Assembly (NCBI RefSeq): GCF_040549465.1
Contig: NZ_JBEPTL010000001.1
Span: 124,001 to 188,000 of the forward strand
Direction: 5' to 3'
Length of the DNA: 64,000 nucleotides
From: Lacisediminihabitans sp040549465
Lineage (GTDB): Bacteria; Actinomycetota; Actinomycetes; Actinomycetales; Microbacteriaceae
Of the stretch, positions 17,039-24,834 are shown piece after piece. Made by a program: the position numbers and the translations under genes. Position 1 is the stretch's first letter. Every line of letters begins with the position of its first letter. The notes beneath the pieces were generated by a model. The model had not been told where the DNA came from. It searched no databases and was given only the letters and a program-made list of their open reading frames with translations.

Positions 17039-18192
17039 GCGGCGTTCATCGCTTTGTAGTGTCGTGCCCGAATCGCTGTCAGGATGATTCCGATTATCGC
17101 CGCCAGCAGTGAAGCGACCAGTACGGCCAGCGTTCCCTGGACGGCGATCTCGTGGTTGCTGGCGAAGGCCAGCTCATTCATCAAAAGCGAGACGGTGAAG
17201 CCGATACCTCCGAGCCCGGCAACCGCGAGTATGTCACCGATCGGCGTCTTCGGGGAGGAGAGGCCGGCGATCAGATTGGCGATCACAGCTCCACCGGTGA
17301 TGCCGATGAGTTTGCCGACCGGGAGCGCCACAATGATCCCCCAGAACACCGGGCTCAGCTCTGACAAGCCCACCGCAGGCAACGTCACGAGGGCAGCGAC
17401 GAAAGCGAAGACCGGCAGGATGATGCCGTTGCTCCACGGCTCGAGCGCGTGACGGGTCACTCCGGCGCTCCTGCTCGCCATGATCAGTCCGAGGGCGACG
17501 CCAGCGATCGTCGCGTGGACTCCGGACAGGTGTACGAGCACCCAGGCCGCGATCCCGAGCACAATCAGGATCGCCACGACCGGCGCGGTACGGGCACGAC
17601 CGCTCAGCCAGCCGAACACCAGGACGACGGGAACCGCTGCGAGCAGGGGCAGAGGCTGTAAGCCATCAGTGAAGAAGAAGGCGATGATCAGGATCGCGAT
17701 GAGATCGTCGATCACCGCGAGGGCGAGCAGCAGCGCACGAATGCGGGTGGGCAGCGCCCGGCCGACGAGGGCGAGAGCGCCGAGTGCGAAGGCGATGTCG
17801 GTCGCGGTAGGAATCGGCCATCCATCTGAGAGTCCGGGTTCACGCACGATCAGCAGGAATATCGCCGCTGGTACGATAACGCCGCCGACGGCCGCGACCG
17901 TCGGAATCAACGCCTTGTGAGGGCTGTCGAGTTCGCCGTGGGAGAGTTCGTGGCGCAGTTCGATCGCTGCGAGAAAGAAGAAAATCGCGAGCAGGCCATC
18001 GGTGACCCAGTGCCCGACGGAGAGATCGAGCCCGAGCCAGGGGATCGGGAGGTGCGTGTCACGAATGGATTGCAGGCCAGGTCCCAGGGCCGTATTGGCG
18101 AGGATGACACCGAGAATTGCGGCTCCCAGCAGCAAAAAAGCCGAGTAGCGCTCGTTCCTTAAAAATTTCATCGGATGTCGCTCGGCATGCAT
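17035..18192 (-). CDS. nhaA: Na+/H+ antiporter NhaA
   Basis: A 385-residue membrane protein (378 if the second Met at 18171 is used) with about 12 hydrophobic helices. NhaA exchanges two protons for one sodium ion across the cytoplasmic membrane and serves pH and salt homeostasis. The functional aspartates are present: the Asp of the unwound helix in PTATDIAFALG and the pair in AVIDDLIAI, which forms the ion-binding site. The C-terminal half carries the conserved GIGFTVSLLMNELAF. It converges on zapE, with stops overlapping by four bases. No regulator of the NhaR type is nearby. Confidence 0.95.
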   Translation of the reverse strand: MHAERHPMKFLRNERYSAFLLLGAAILGVILANTALGPGLQSIRDTHLPIPWLGLDLSVGHWVTDGLLAIFFFLAAIELRHELSHGELDSPHKALIPTVAAVGGVIVPAAIFLLIVREPGLSDGWPIPTATDIAFALGALALVGRALPTRIRALLLALAVIDDLIAILIIAFFFTDGLQPLPLLAAVPVVLVFGWLSGRARTAPVVAILIVLGIAAWVLVHLSGVHATIAGVALGLIMASRSAGVTRHALEPWSNGIILPVFAFVAALVTLPAVGLSELSPVFWGIIVALPVGKLIGITGGAVIANLIAGLSSPKTPIGDILAVAGLGGIGFTVSLLMNELAFASNHEIAVQGTLAVLVASLLAAIIGIILTAIRARHYKAMNAA

Positions 18193-18286
18193 CCCAGTCT
18201 AGGAGGCCCGATCGGCGGTGGTGGTGGTCGATACCGAGCAGACCGGCAGAGTCCCGAAACACGATGTTTACATAGGTGGCCAGCGC

Positions 18287-18324
18287 GTAACAGTTGGGAA
18301 ACACGGTGACACCGCTTCCGAAAT
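18287..18324 (+). promoter_or_regulatory. GlnR-like binding site upstream of amt
   Basis: GTAAC-n6-GAAAC (18287-18302) matches the GlnR half-site pattern known from Streptomyces and Mycobacterium. After six more bases there is a weaker copy, ACACC-n6-GAAAT (18309-18324), exactly 22 bp on, which is the spacing of paired GlnR boxes. It lies about 115-150 bp before the amt start, where nitrogen control would be expected. The motif is visible; binding is inferred. Confidence 0.55.
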
Positions 18325-18439
18325 ATCGACCCAGCAAACTTGCCACATCCCCGAGGCGGGTCCCGACCGAGGCCGTTCTTCAGGTCGTGTGTTGTCGCCG
18401 AAGGGAGTCCTGTGAAAAAAGAGAGAGGCAACCCCACCC

Positions 18440-19714
18440 ATGGTCGCATTGTCGGTCCTTACAAATGCCACGACTGACGGCATAACGCTCAATCTGAATT
18501 CGCTGTGGCTCCTCGTGGCAGCAGCACTCGTTCTCATCATGACCCCCGGAGTCGCGTTCTTCTACGGCGGCATGGTCCGAGCCAAGAGCGTCATCAGCAT
18601 GATGATGATGAGCTTCGGTGCCATGGGCCTCATCGGTGTCCTCTGGGTGCTCTACGGCTACGGGCTCGCGTTCGGAAGCCCGGCCATCCCTCACTGGCTC
18701 GGCAATCCATTCGACGGCTCACTCGGCCTCGGCAAGCTGATCGGCATCGGTAAAGATGGCGCCATGTCGCCCGATCTGAATGGCCTCGCCTTCGCCGGCT
18801 TCCAGGCAACCTTCGCCATCATTACAGTCGCGCTGATCTCGGGTGCGATCGCCGACCGCGCCAAGTTCGGCTCTTGGTTGATCTTCGCCGGCGTCTGGGC
18901 CACCATCGTCTACTTCCCGGTGGCTTACTGGGTCTTCAACCTCACTGACGGCTGGGCCCCGGCCCTCCTCAAGGTGAACGACTTCGCCGGTGGAACCGCC
19001 GTGCACATCAACGCGGGAGCTGCGGGTCTCGCACTGGCGCTGGTTCTTGGAAAACGCGTCGGTTTCCGTAAGGGGCTCTCCAAGCCCCACAACGTTCCGC
19101 TCACCCTTCTCGGCGCGGCGCTCCTCTGGTTCGGATGGTTCGGCTTCAACGCGGGCTCTGAGGCCGCCGTCGATGGTGTGGCGGCAATCGCCTGGATCAA
19201 CACGCTCGCCGCCCCCGCCGCCGCCATCCTTGGCTGGCTGATCGTGGAGAAGATCAAGGACGGCAAGCCGACCTCCATCGGCGCTGCATCCGGTGCGGTC
19301 GCGGGTCTCGTCGCGATCACCCCGGCCTGCAACATCCTGACCCCGGGTTGGGCGATCGTGCTCGGCATCCTCGCCGGTGCCGTATGTGCTCTCGCGATTG
19401 ACCTCAAGTTCAAGCTCGGCTTCGACGACTCGCTCGATGTCGTCGGCATCCACCTCGTCGGTGGTCTGCTCGGAACCCTGTACATCGGTATCTTCGGCAG
19501 CGGCATCGGCCTTATCGACACCGGCAGCATCAAGCAGCTCGGTGTTCAGGCGGTAGCGGCCTTCGGCATCGCGATCTACTCCTTCGGTCTGGCCTGGATC
19601 ATCGGCACCGTCATTCAGAAGACGATCGGTTTCCGCATCACGAACGAGGATGAGGCGGCAGGCGTCGACACGACGGTCCATGGTGAAGAGGGCTACGCGC
19701 TCGAAACCGTGTAA
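18440..19714 (+). CDS. amt: ammonium transporter
   Basis: A 424-residue Amt/Mep/Rh channel with about 11 transmembrane helices. It takes up ammonium when nitrogen is scarce. The family signature is DFAGGTAVHINAGAAG, with the recruiting Asp at about residue 181 and the first pore His at about 189; the second pore His is in VGIHLVGGLLGTLY (about residue 338). The N-terminal PGVAFFYGGMVRAKS is also typical. A GlnR-like motif upstream suggests nitrogen control. No glnK follows; instead a strong hairpin and then a distant Amt-like gene. The short C-terminal tail ends in a plain acidic stretch. Confidence 0.96.
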   Translation: MVALSVLTNATTDGITLNLNSLWLLVAAALVLIMTPGVAFFYGGMVRAKSVISMMMMSFGAMGLIGVLWVLYGYGLAFGSPAIPHWLGNPFDGSLGLGKLIGIGKDGAMSPDLNGLAFAGFQATFAIITVALISGAIADRAKFGSWLIFAGVWATIVYFPVAYWVFNLTDGWAPALLKVNDFAGGTAVHINAGAAGLALALVLGKRVGFRKGLSKPHNVPLTLLGAALLWFGWFGFNAGSEAAVDGVAAIAWINTLAAPAAAILGWLIVEKIKDGKPTSIGAASGAVAGLVAITPACNILTPGWAIVLGILAGAVCALAIDLKFKLGFDDSLDVVGIHLVGGLLGTLYIGIFGSGIGLIDTGSIKQLGVQAVAAFGIAIYSFGLAWIIGTVIQKTIGFRITNEDEAAGVDTTVHGEEGYALETV

Positions 19715-19730
19715 CCAGGTAAGCACAGCG

Positions 19731-19772
19731 GTATGGGGTGTCGTCCTTCGGGACGGCACCCCATACTCTTGC
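19731..19772 (+). terminator. hairpin terminator after amt (16-bp stem, UUCG loop)
   Basis: Arms 19731-19746 and 19751-19766 pair over 16 positions with one G-T wobble, closed by a TTCG tetraloop, and are followed by the pyrimidine-rich TCTTGCTCC. It lies 17 bp after the amt stop and rules out translation of the next gene from codons upstream of 19786. Confidence 0.85.
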
Positions 19773-19785
19773 TCCAGGAGGTCGA

Positions 19786-20829
19786 ATGGATGTCATGAAC
19801 CTGGGGTTGAGCGCCCTGGCGACGATCTCCGTGCTCGCAGTCGTCCCGCTGTTGGCTCTCCTGCAGCAGCGTCTGGCCGGGCACTCCATGTCCGGGCTGT
19901 GGCCGGGGATTGTTCTCTCGGCAGGTCTCGGTGGCCTTGTCGCCCTGGCCTTCTGGGCGAGTGGTGTGAGCGGCATCCCCGCGCTCATCGCCGGGCCGAT
20001 CACCGGACTGGGAGCGCTGTTCGCCAGTGTGGCGACCTCACCACTCAGATATCACTCGCGGCTGGTGCAGGGGCTGTTTTCGGCGATCTCGACCGGCTTA
20101 GTATTTCTGCCCGCGTCGGTCGCGGTGTTTGGATCGGCGTTTGACTTCCTCTTCACCAGCGCCGGGCTGATCGATCTCGGTGCGTCACTGCCCGAGTTCG
20201 TCGCTGCCGGAAGCGTCGGCATAGGCGCCTTCGTGTTCCAGCGACGCTCGGAAGTCACAACCGTCCGGATGAGATGGTGGCCGGTTGTCTCGTTGATTGC
20301 GGCCCTGTGGTTCGCCTGGATCGGCTGGCTGGTCGGATTGGAGCTGGCGATCGATGACTCGACGTCGACCATCGTGCTGAACGCCATCCTCATGCCGGTT
20401 GTCGGCGTGATCGCGGGGCTGGCTGTCGAACGGATCCGCCACCGTTCGACGACGCCACGCGGCCTGGCGTTGGGGTTCCTGGGTGGGGCAATAGCGGCCG
20501 CAGCCACGTGCGCATTTCTCGAGCCGACCCTGGCGGTGATCACGGCCATGATCGCCGGGGGACTGAGCACACTGCTGACGCCGTCGAGCAGGGGTGCCGG
20601 TGCCAAGGCGATTCTGGCAACGGCGCTGATCGCCGGAGGATCGAGCCTGCTGTTGCTCGGATTCTTCGCGAAGGATCTCGCCTTCATCTACACCGGGCAG
20701 CCGGAGGTTTTCTTCGGCCAGCTCGCGGCTGTTGCCGCCAGCGCGGTCCTCGGTTTCCTGGTCGGAGCAACCCTGTGGTGGCTTCTACGACGTCTGGACG
20801 GCTCTCAGCGCTCGTTGCCGCGACGGTAG
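19786..20829 (+). CDS. divergent Amt-like integral membrane protein
   Basis: A 347-residue, very hydrophobic protein with about 10-11 predicted helices. I do not recognise a named family, but it lines up by eye with the transporter just upstream. The block GLIDLGASLPEFVAAGSVGIGAFVFQRR corresponds without gaps to the 28 residues of the Amt signature block, and the C-terminal region around FAKDLAFIYTGQPEVFFGQL resembles the Amt helix 11 region. The pore residues differ: the first His position is Glu (about residue 137) and the second His is absent. It may be a decayed or repurposed paralogue. ATG 19786 follows AGGAGGT; the frame continues upstream only into the terminator hairpin. Confidence 0.6.
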   Translation: MDVMNLGLSALATISVLAVVPLLALLQQRLAGHSMSGLWPGIVLSAGLGGLVALAFWASGVSGIPALIAGPITGLGALFASVATSPLRYHSRLVQGLFSAISTGLVFLPASVAVFGSAFDFLFTSAGLIDLGASLPEFVAAGSVGIGAFVFQRRSEVTTVRMRWWPVVSLIAALWFAWIGWLVGLELAIDDSTSTIVLNAILMPVVGVIAGLAVERIRHRSTTPRGLALGFLGGAIAAAATCAFLEPTLAVITAMIAGGLSTLLTPSSRGAGAKAILATALIAGGSSLLLLGFFAKDLAFIYTGQPEVFFGQLAAVAASAVLGFLVGATLWWLLRRLDGSQRSLPRR

Positions 20830-21038
20830 TCTCCGGTGGCCTTCGCGAGCAGAAGCTGCGCTTGACGCTCGTCGGCTTTCTCGAGTGCTTTCAGAAGCCT
20901 GCTCGCCGTGTCCCCGCCAAGAGTGACGACCACGCGGCCGCCCCGGCTGATCATCACCTGTCCGCCTTTGGTCGAGCTGAAGTCGAACGGATCGTCGACA
21001 AGGCGACCCCTGGCATCCACGTTCCGCTTGCCGGCCAT
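20805..21038 (-). CDS. small conserved hypothetical protein (77 aa)
   Basis: A 77-residue charged protein. I recognise no named family, though its core (DPFDFSSTKGGQVMISRGGR followed by a helix LLKALEKADERQAQLLLA) looks like a conserved actinobacterial small protein. It has a beta-rich first half and a basic, helical C-terminus and should be cytosolic. It converges on the Amt-like gene and overlaps its end by 25 bp. The esterase gene lies only two bases upstream (stop at 21041), so the pair is probably one operon. Confidence 0.65.
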   Translation of the reverse strand: MAGKRNVDARGRLVDDPFDFSSTKGGQVMISRGGRVVVTLGGDTASRLLKALEKADERQAQLLLAKATGDYRRGNER

Positions 21039-21040
21039 CG

Positions 21041-21943
21041 CTAGTTGCGCCTGGTCATGGCGCGGGTGATGATGCGCTGGGCTTCCGTGGCCTCCGGAAT
21101 CGGCAGCAGCGGATAGACGTGGATCATGCCCGGCAGTTGGTGATAGTCGAGGGAGAGACCAGCGTCGCGCGCCTTGCGGGCGAACCTTCTGGCATCCGCG
21201 TTCAGGATGTCGCGGGTGCCGCTGAACATCGTGATCGGTCCGAGGCCGGTGAGGTCGCCGTAGATCGGGCTGACGATCGGGTCATTTTCGGCGAGTTCGC
21301 CGCGGTAGATCGCGCCCACAGCGTGCGTGCCAGGAATCGCCAGCCATGGGTCACGGGGAGCGATCGCGGCCAGCGCCGGGTCTGTTCCACTGATGTCCAG
21401 CCACGGCGAGATGAGCACGGTCTGGTGAAGCGCGGGTAATCCGCGATCGCGCAACTGCATGGCGACAGCGAGTGCCATCCCGCCGCCGGCAGAATCTCCG
21501 AGGATGCTGACCAGGTCTGCTCCGACCTCGTCAATGAGCTCCGCGGCCATCTCGGTGACCCGCGGCACGATGCTGGACGCCGTCTCGGTGGGGGCGAGCG
21601 GATAGATCGGCACCACGAACGTCGCGGACGTGCTGACCGCCAGCTTTGCGATCAACAGCCAGTGCTGAAGGGCGATCTCGTAGACGTAACAACCACCGTG
21701 CAGGTAGAGCGCGCGTCTCGGCGCGGTGATATCGCGCGGACTGATCTTGTAGACCATCCAGCCGTTCACGGTGTGCAGACTGACGTCCACGATTTTGTTG
21801 ATCTGCGACGGGGGAGCGGAACTCGCCGGTCGCGACTGGAGTTGCTTCAGATTGGCGAGTGTCGCGTCCACAGAACTGAAGCGTTTCTTCGACCCGCGGG
21901 CTGTCATGACCACAGGCATCAGCCTGCTAGCGAGGCTTGCCAT
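21041..21943 (-). CDS. alpha/beta hydrolase of the hormone-sensitive lipase type
   Basis: A 300-residue esterase. The oxyanion-hole motif is YLHGGCYVYE (about residues 99-108), the nucleophile elbow is GDSAGGG (Ser about 158), the acid is in GTRDILNADARR and the catalytic His in GMIHVYPLLP (about 276). This is the full HSL-family triad and fits hydrolysis of short acyl esters; the natural substrate is unknown. There is no signal peptide, so it should be cytosolic. It is the first gene of a minus-strand pair with the 77-residue protein and lies next to the tRNA-Val(CAC) gene. Confidence 0.9.
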   Translation of the reverse strand: MASLASRLMPVVMTARGSKKRFSSVDATLANLKQLQSRPASSAPPSQINKIVDVSLHTVNGWMVYKISPRDITAPRRALYLHGGCYVYEIALQHWLLIAKLAVSTSATFVVPIYPLAPTETASSIVPRVTEMAAELIDEVGADLVSILGDSAGGGMALAVAMQLRDRGLPALHQTVLISPWLDISGTDPALAAIAPRDPWLAIPGTHAVGAIYRGELAENDPIVSPIYGDLTGLGPITMFSGTRDILNADARRFARKARDAGLSLDYHQLPGMIHVYPLLPIPEATEAQRIITRAMTRRN

Positions 21944-21977
21944 GATGCCGCCTTTCTCGAACGCGACTCTGCTGTTG

Positions 21978-22050
21978 TGGGCGATACCGGACTCGAACCG
22001 ATGACCTCTTCCGTGTGAAGGAAGCGCGCTACCAACTGCGCCAATCGCCC
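21978..22050 (-). tRNA. tRNA-Val (CAC)
   Basis: A 73-nt cloverleaf on the minus strand. The acceptor stem GGGCGAT pairs with ATCGCCC, the discriminator is A, the T-loop is GGTTCGAGTCC, and the anticodon loop TTCACAC gives CAC. CCA is not encoded. It reads valine GTG codons. It faces away from the tRNA-Gly gene. Confidence 0.96.
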
Positions 22051-22153
22051 TGACCAGACAATCCTGCCATACCGCCGCGCCGCTCCGTCACGGAATTGGC
22101 TCAGAGCGTTGGCATCGGATAGAGTCATGGACGCGCGCAGAAATGCGAGCAAT

Positions 22154-22225
22154 GCGGATGTGGCGCAGTGGTAGCGCATCACCTTGCCAAGGTGAGGGTC
22201 GCGAGTTCGAATCTCGTCATCCGCT
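22154..22225 (+). tRNA. tRNA-Gly (GCC)
   Basis: A 72-nt cloverleaf. Acceptor arms GCGGATG and CATCCGC pair fully, discriminator T, T-loop GAGTTCGAATC, anticodon loop TTGCCAA giving GCC. CCA is not encoded. First gene of the plus-strand Gly-Cys-Val cluster. Confidence 0.97.
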
Positions 22226-22281
22226 CGAGTGAGGTCTTGTGCTTTCTTGGAAATTCAGGGCAGTTACGGGGACCCACATAT

Positions 22282-22352
22282 GGTGGCGTGGCCGAGAGGC
22301 GAGGCAGCGGCCTGCAAAGCCGTCCACACGGGTTCAAATCCCGTCGCCACCT
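22282..22352 (+). tRNA. tRNA-Cys (GCA)
   Basis: A 71-nt cloverleaf. Acceptor arms GGTGGCG and CGCCACC pair fully, discriminator T, T-loop GGGTTCAAATCC, anticodon loop CTGCAAA giving GCA. CCA is not encoded. Confidence 0.96.
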
Positions 22353-22391
22353 CGAGGTAAAATAGCGTGTTGTAAAATGCAGAAGAGTTTT

Positions 22392-22463
22392 GAGCGATTG
22401 GCGCAGCGGTAGCGCGCTTCCCTGACACGGAAGAGGTCGCTGGTTCGATCCCAGTATCGCTCA
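22392..22463 (+). tRNA. tRNA-Val (GAC)
   Basis: A 72-nt cloverleaf. Acceptor arms GAGCGAT and ATCGCTC pair fully, discriminator A, T-loop TGGTTCGATCCCA, anticodon loop CTGACAC giving GAC. CCA is not encoded. It is the last tRNA before the accessory region and the natural candidate for an integration site, though no repeat of its 3' end was found further on. Confidence 0.97.
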
Positions 22464-22467
22464 CAAG

Positions 22468-22500
22468 AATAGCCCCGGTTTTCCGGGGCTATTTCTTTGT
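22468..22500 (+). terminator. Rho-independent terminator of the tRNA cluster
   Basis: AATAGCCCCGG (22468-22478) and CCGGGGCTATT (22483-22493) form an 11-bp perfect stem with a TTTT loop, followed by TCTTTGT. It ends the Gly-Cys-Val tRNA transcript and marks the start of the accessory region. Confidence 0.92.
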
Positions 22501-22565
22501 CCGGGGACATCCGTGCAATACGCGTTCAAGTTGCGGCCCAGAAATACGTTGCAACACCATGACGC

Positions 22566-23026
22566 ATGGCTGTTCACATCACGTGCCTCAAATGCGGCGC
22601 CACCGTCCGTCTGCTGTCGCACGGGTATGTCCAGAAGCACCAGGCCGGGGGATAGGCTTGTAGCTTCGTCCGCACGGCTCATTCTGGAGGCAAGTCGGCT
22701 TCGATAGAACCGACCGCCAAGGCTGCCAAAAGAATGGCTCAGCGGGCACGTGAGGCCGCTGAGCGAGCCGCTGCGGCGGAGCGTCGTGCTGCAAAACCGA
22801 AGCAGAAACCTAAAGCATCGAAAAGCCGGCCGGCCGTGGAATGCCGGTATGCGGCCGAAGCGTTCAATTGTCCGGCATCGACCTACAAACGCACCAAAAA
22901 TCTGAAACTGGGCATTGGTGCAAGGGCGGCAAGACTCCGACAGACGCGCAACGAGACAAGGCGCGAGTTCGCCGAAGCGTGTGGACTATTTCAGGTGGTC
23001 TGCCCACGCTGGGCAGACGGCGATGA
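22566..23026 (+). pseudogene. phage-like double zinc-finger protein, interrupted by an amber codon and a frameshift
   Basis: From the ATG at 22566 the frame reads a zinc-ribbon start (ITCLKCGATVRLLSHGYVQK), stops at TAG 22653-22655, then continues in the same frame through CSFVRTAHSGGKSAS and an Ala/Glu/Lys/Arg-rich helix (about 22734-22830) to VEC. Adding one C at 22844-22845 joins VEC to a second finger, PVCGRSVQLSG...LQTHQKSETGHWCKGGK, in another frame, ending at 23026. Both halves share C-x2-C-G-x2-V-x-L...H...C, a pattern I know from small actinophage proteins. No function can be given. The gene is probably dead, or the frameshift is a sequence error. The TAG could come from a CAG or AAG codon. 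Confidence 0.5.
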
Positions 23027-23110
23027 CGCCATCATTGGGGGTGCCAACGCGGGACATTGAACCCTAAACGGGGAGTTATTTCAACGCCGTGAATCTGTGA
23101 GACTCGACCA

Positions 23111-23896
23111 ATGATCACACCCGAGCCCTCCGGTACCGCCCCTCAAGCGCCTGCCCCTGCTTCTATAAATCAAGAATCCACCCCAACCCAATTGGGCGCT
23201 CCTCCGACGACGCCGCTGCTGCCTACTACAAAAACGATCGGCGGCCTCGCAGTCGCGGCCTTGGTGGTCGGAATCGTAGCCTTCCTGACCGGACTCGTAC
23301 CGGTTCTCGGCGCAATTATCGGAATCGCCGCGCTCGTGGTGGGGATCCTCGCTCTGAGTAAGCAGCAATCAAAAGGTATGGCGATTACCGGAATCGTCCT
23401 CGGCGGAGTCGCGATCGTCGCCTCCATAAGTATGACTTTCGGCATAGGCGCTGCCGTGAACAACGTGTCGGAGAACAAGCCGGTCCCTCTCGCTTCAGAG
23501 TCGTCGCAAGCGCAAGAGGCCACCTCGCCCGCCCCGGAGCCGACGGTGACCCAGGCTGCGGTGCCCGTAGCGCCTCCCGCACCAGCGGTTCCTGTCGAAT
23601 TCAAGTCCGCACTAGCGAAGGCAACTAGCTATGCCAATAACTTGTTCATGAGCAAGGCAGGAATTTACGACCAACTCACGTCGGCGTATGGAGAGAAATT
23701 CTCGCCAGAAGCGGGGCAATACGGAATAGACAATGTGCAGGCTGACTGGAACGCCAACGCTCTTGCGAAAGCCAAGTCTTATCAGGAAAACATGGCGATG
23801 TCGCCGGCAGCGATTCACGATCAGCTCACAAGCCAATACGGAGAGAAGTTCCTCCCCGCGGAAGCCGACTACGCAGTCCAGCATCTGAACGATTGA
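23111..23896 (+). CDS. membrane protein with two C-terminal Ltp repeats (superinfection-exclusion family domain)
   Basis: A 261-residue protein in four parts: a Pro/Thr-rich cytosolic start (1-40), a DUF4190-like membrane region (about 43-115) with a pair of helices, a Pro/Ala/Glu-rich linker (120-162) and two tandem repeats of about 45 residues (163-209 and 215-260). Each repeat reads ALAKA.SY..N..MS.A.I.DQLTS.YGEKF followed by an acidic helix, which is the Ltp domain. In the temperate Streptococcus phage TP-J34, lipoprotein Ltp uses such repeats to block DNA injection by superinfecting phages. Here the lipobox is replaced by membrane helices. It could protect against phage (inference); many chromosomal relatives have no known role. 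Confidence 0.75.
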   Translation: MITPEPSGTAPQAPAPASINQESTPTQLGAPPTTPLLPTTKTIGGLAVAALVVGIVAFLTGLVPVLGAIIGIAALVVGILALSKQQSKGMAITGIVLGGVAIVASISMTFGIGAAVNNVSENKPVPLASESSQAQEATSPAPEPTVTQAAVPVAPPAPAVPVEFKSALAKATSYANNLFMSKAGIYDQLTSAYGEKFSPEAGQYGIDNVQADWNANALAKAKSYQENMAMSPAAIHDQLTSQYGEKFLPAEADYAVQHLND

Positions 23897-23954
23897 TCTA
23901 TTCCCCGATTGGGGTGTATCTGACAACCTCGAGGGTCACTATGCTCTGACCACC

Positions 23955-24412
23955 ATGAAGAAACGAATTCTGCTCACGGCTGTGACTGTATTGCTTCTCA
24001 CTGGATGCGGCTCGGGCCAGACACGGCCTCAACGCCGACCGCTAGGCACACGCTTACCGCCTCTGCGAGCCCATCCACCCTGCCGAAGGTGTCAACGGCA
24101 ACGACGTGTGTCCTTCTGTATGGCACTCATGTCGATGGAGCGATGGCAGACGCAGCCGACATAGTGACAAGGTTTGTTGCCAATCCAGATCTGTCAACGG
24201 TCACCGTCGCGGAATTGGGTACGACGATTTCGAGCCTCGAAGAAGCAGCGAGCACCGCCGATTCGAAACTGATTCCTTATATCGAAGCGACCGAAGGTCC
24301 GCTGAGAGACTTCAAGGCCGCTTTGGAAGGAAAGGGCGCCAAGACCGTGCAATTCACCGACTTCAAGGCAGCATCATTTGAACTACTGAACGATTGCAAA
24401 CCGTACTTGTAG
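23955..24412 (+). pseudogene. small lipoprotein, frameshifted after the lipobox
   Basis: From ATG 23955 the first frame gives a clear lipoprotein signal (MKKRILLTAVTVLLLTGC, Cys about residue 18), then runs into unlikely Arg/Pro-rich sequence. The next frame, from about 24017, continues as a Thr/Ser/Pro-rich linker (PDTASTPTARHTLTASASPS) and a folded domain of about 95 residues ending LNDCKPYL at 24412. Adding one C in GGGCCA (24014-24019) joins them into a protein of about 150 residues with two cysteines in the domain (TTCVLLYG and NDCKP). I do not recognise the domain. It could be a pseudogene or a sequence error. Confidence 0.6.
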
Positions 24413-24463
24413 ATAAACCACCGGCGCTCCTGTTATGGAGGCAGCGGCATCAAATTGTCGGCA

Positions 24464-24790
24464 CTAGAGGATCGACCCATTCGACAGAGCCGCGTGCGCC
24501 AGTGGCAGCACGAATGTGATGATCCCCAATCCTGCTGACCACTTCGCGATCCTCATGTGCAGACCGCCCATTCGTTTCGCAGCGCTCTGACCCACAAAGC
24601 CGAATACGATCGCAAGCACGGCCGGCACGAAGCCAATAAATACACCGATCAGGGCGAAGCAGAGTGCAAACGTGGCGGAGATGATCCCCAGAACGAAACC
24701 TGCCACGGGCAGGGAGTTCGTCGGTTGGGCCTGCGCGTACTGCACGTCCACCGGTTGAGGCGGTGGTGGCAGTTGCGATGGATCGGACAT
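24464..24790 (-). CDS. DUF4190 domain-containing small membrane protein
   Basis: A 108-residue protein: a Pro/Gln-rich cytosolic head (MSDPSQLPPPPQPVDVQYAQ) and a membrane domain with the DUF4190 pattern SLPVAGFVLGIISATFALC followed by a second hydrophobic segment (FIGFVPAVLAIVFGFVGQ), a basic turn and a last helix. DUF4190 proteins are common in actinobacteria and their function is unknown. The Ltp-repeat protein 600 bp away carries the same kind of membrane module on the opposite strand, which suggests shared origin or module swapping. ATG start at 24790. Confidence 0.7.
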   Translation of the reverse strand: MSDPSQLPPPPQPVDVQYAQAQPTNSLPVAGFVLGIISATFALCFALIGVFIGFVPAVLAIVFGFVGQSAAKRMGGLHMRIAKWSAGLGIITFVLPLAHAALSNGSIL

Positions 24791-24834
24791 GCGCTGAGTC
24801 TGGCAGAACCAAGGTCGCTGCGAAAGGATCGGCG

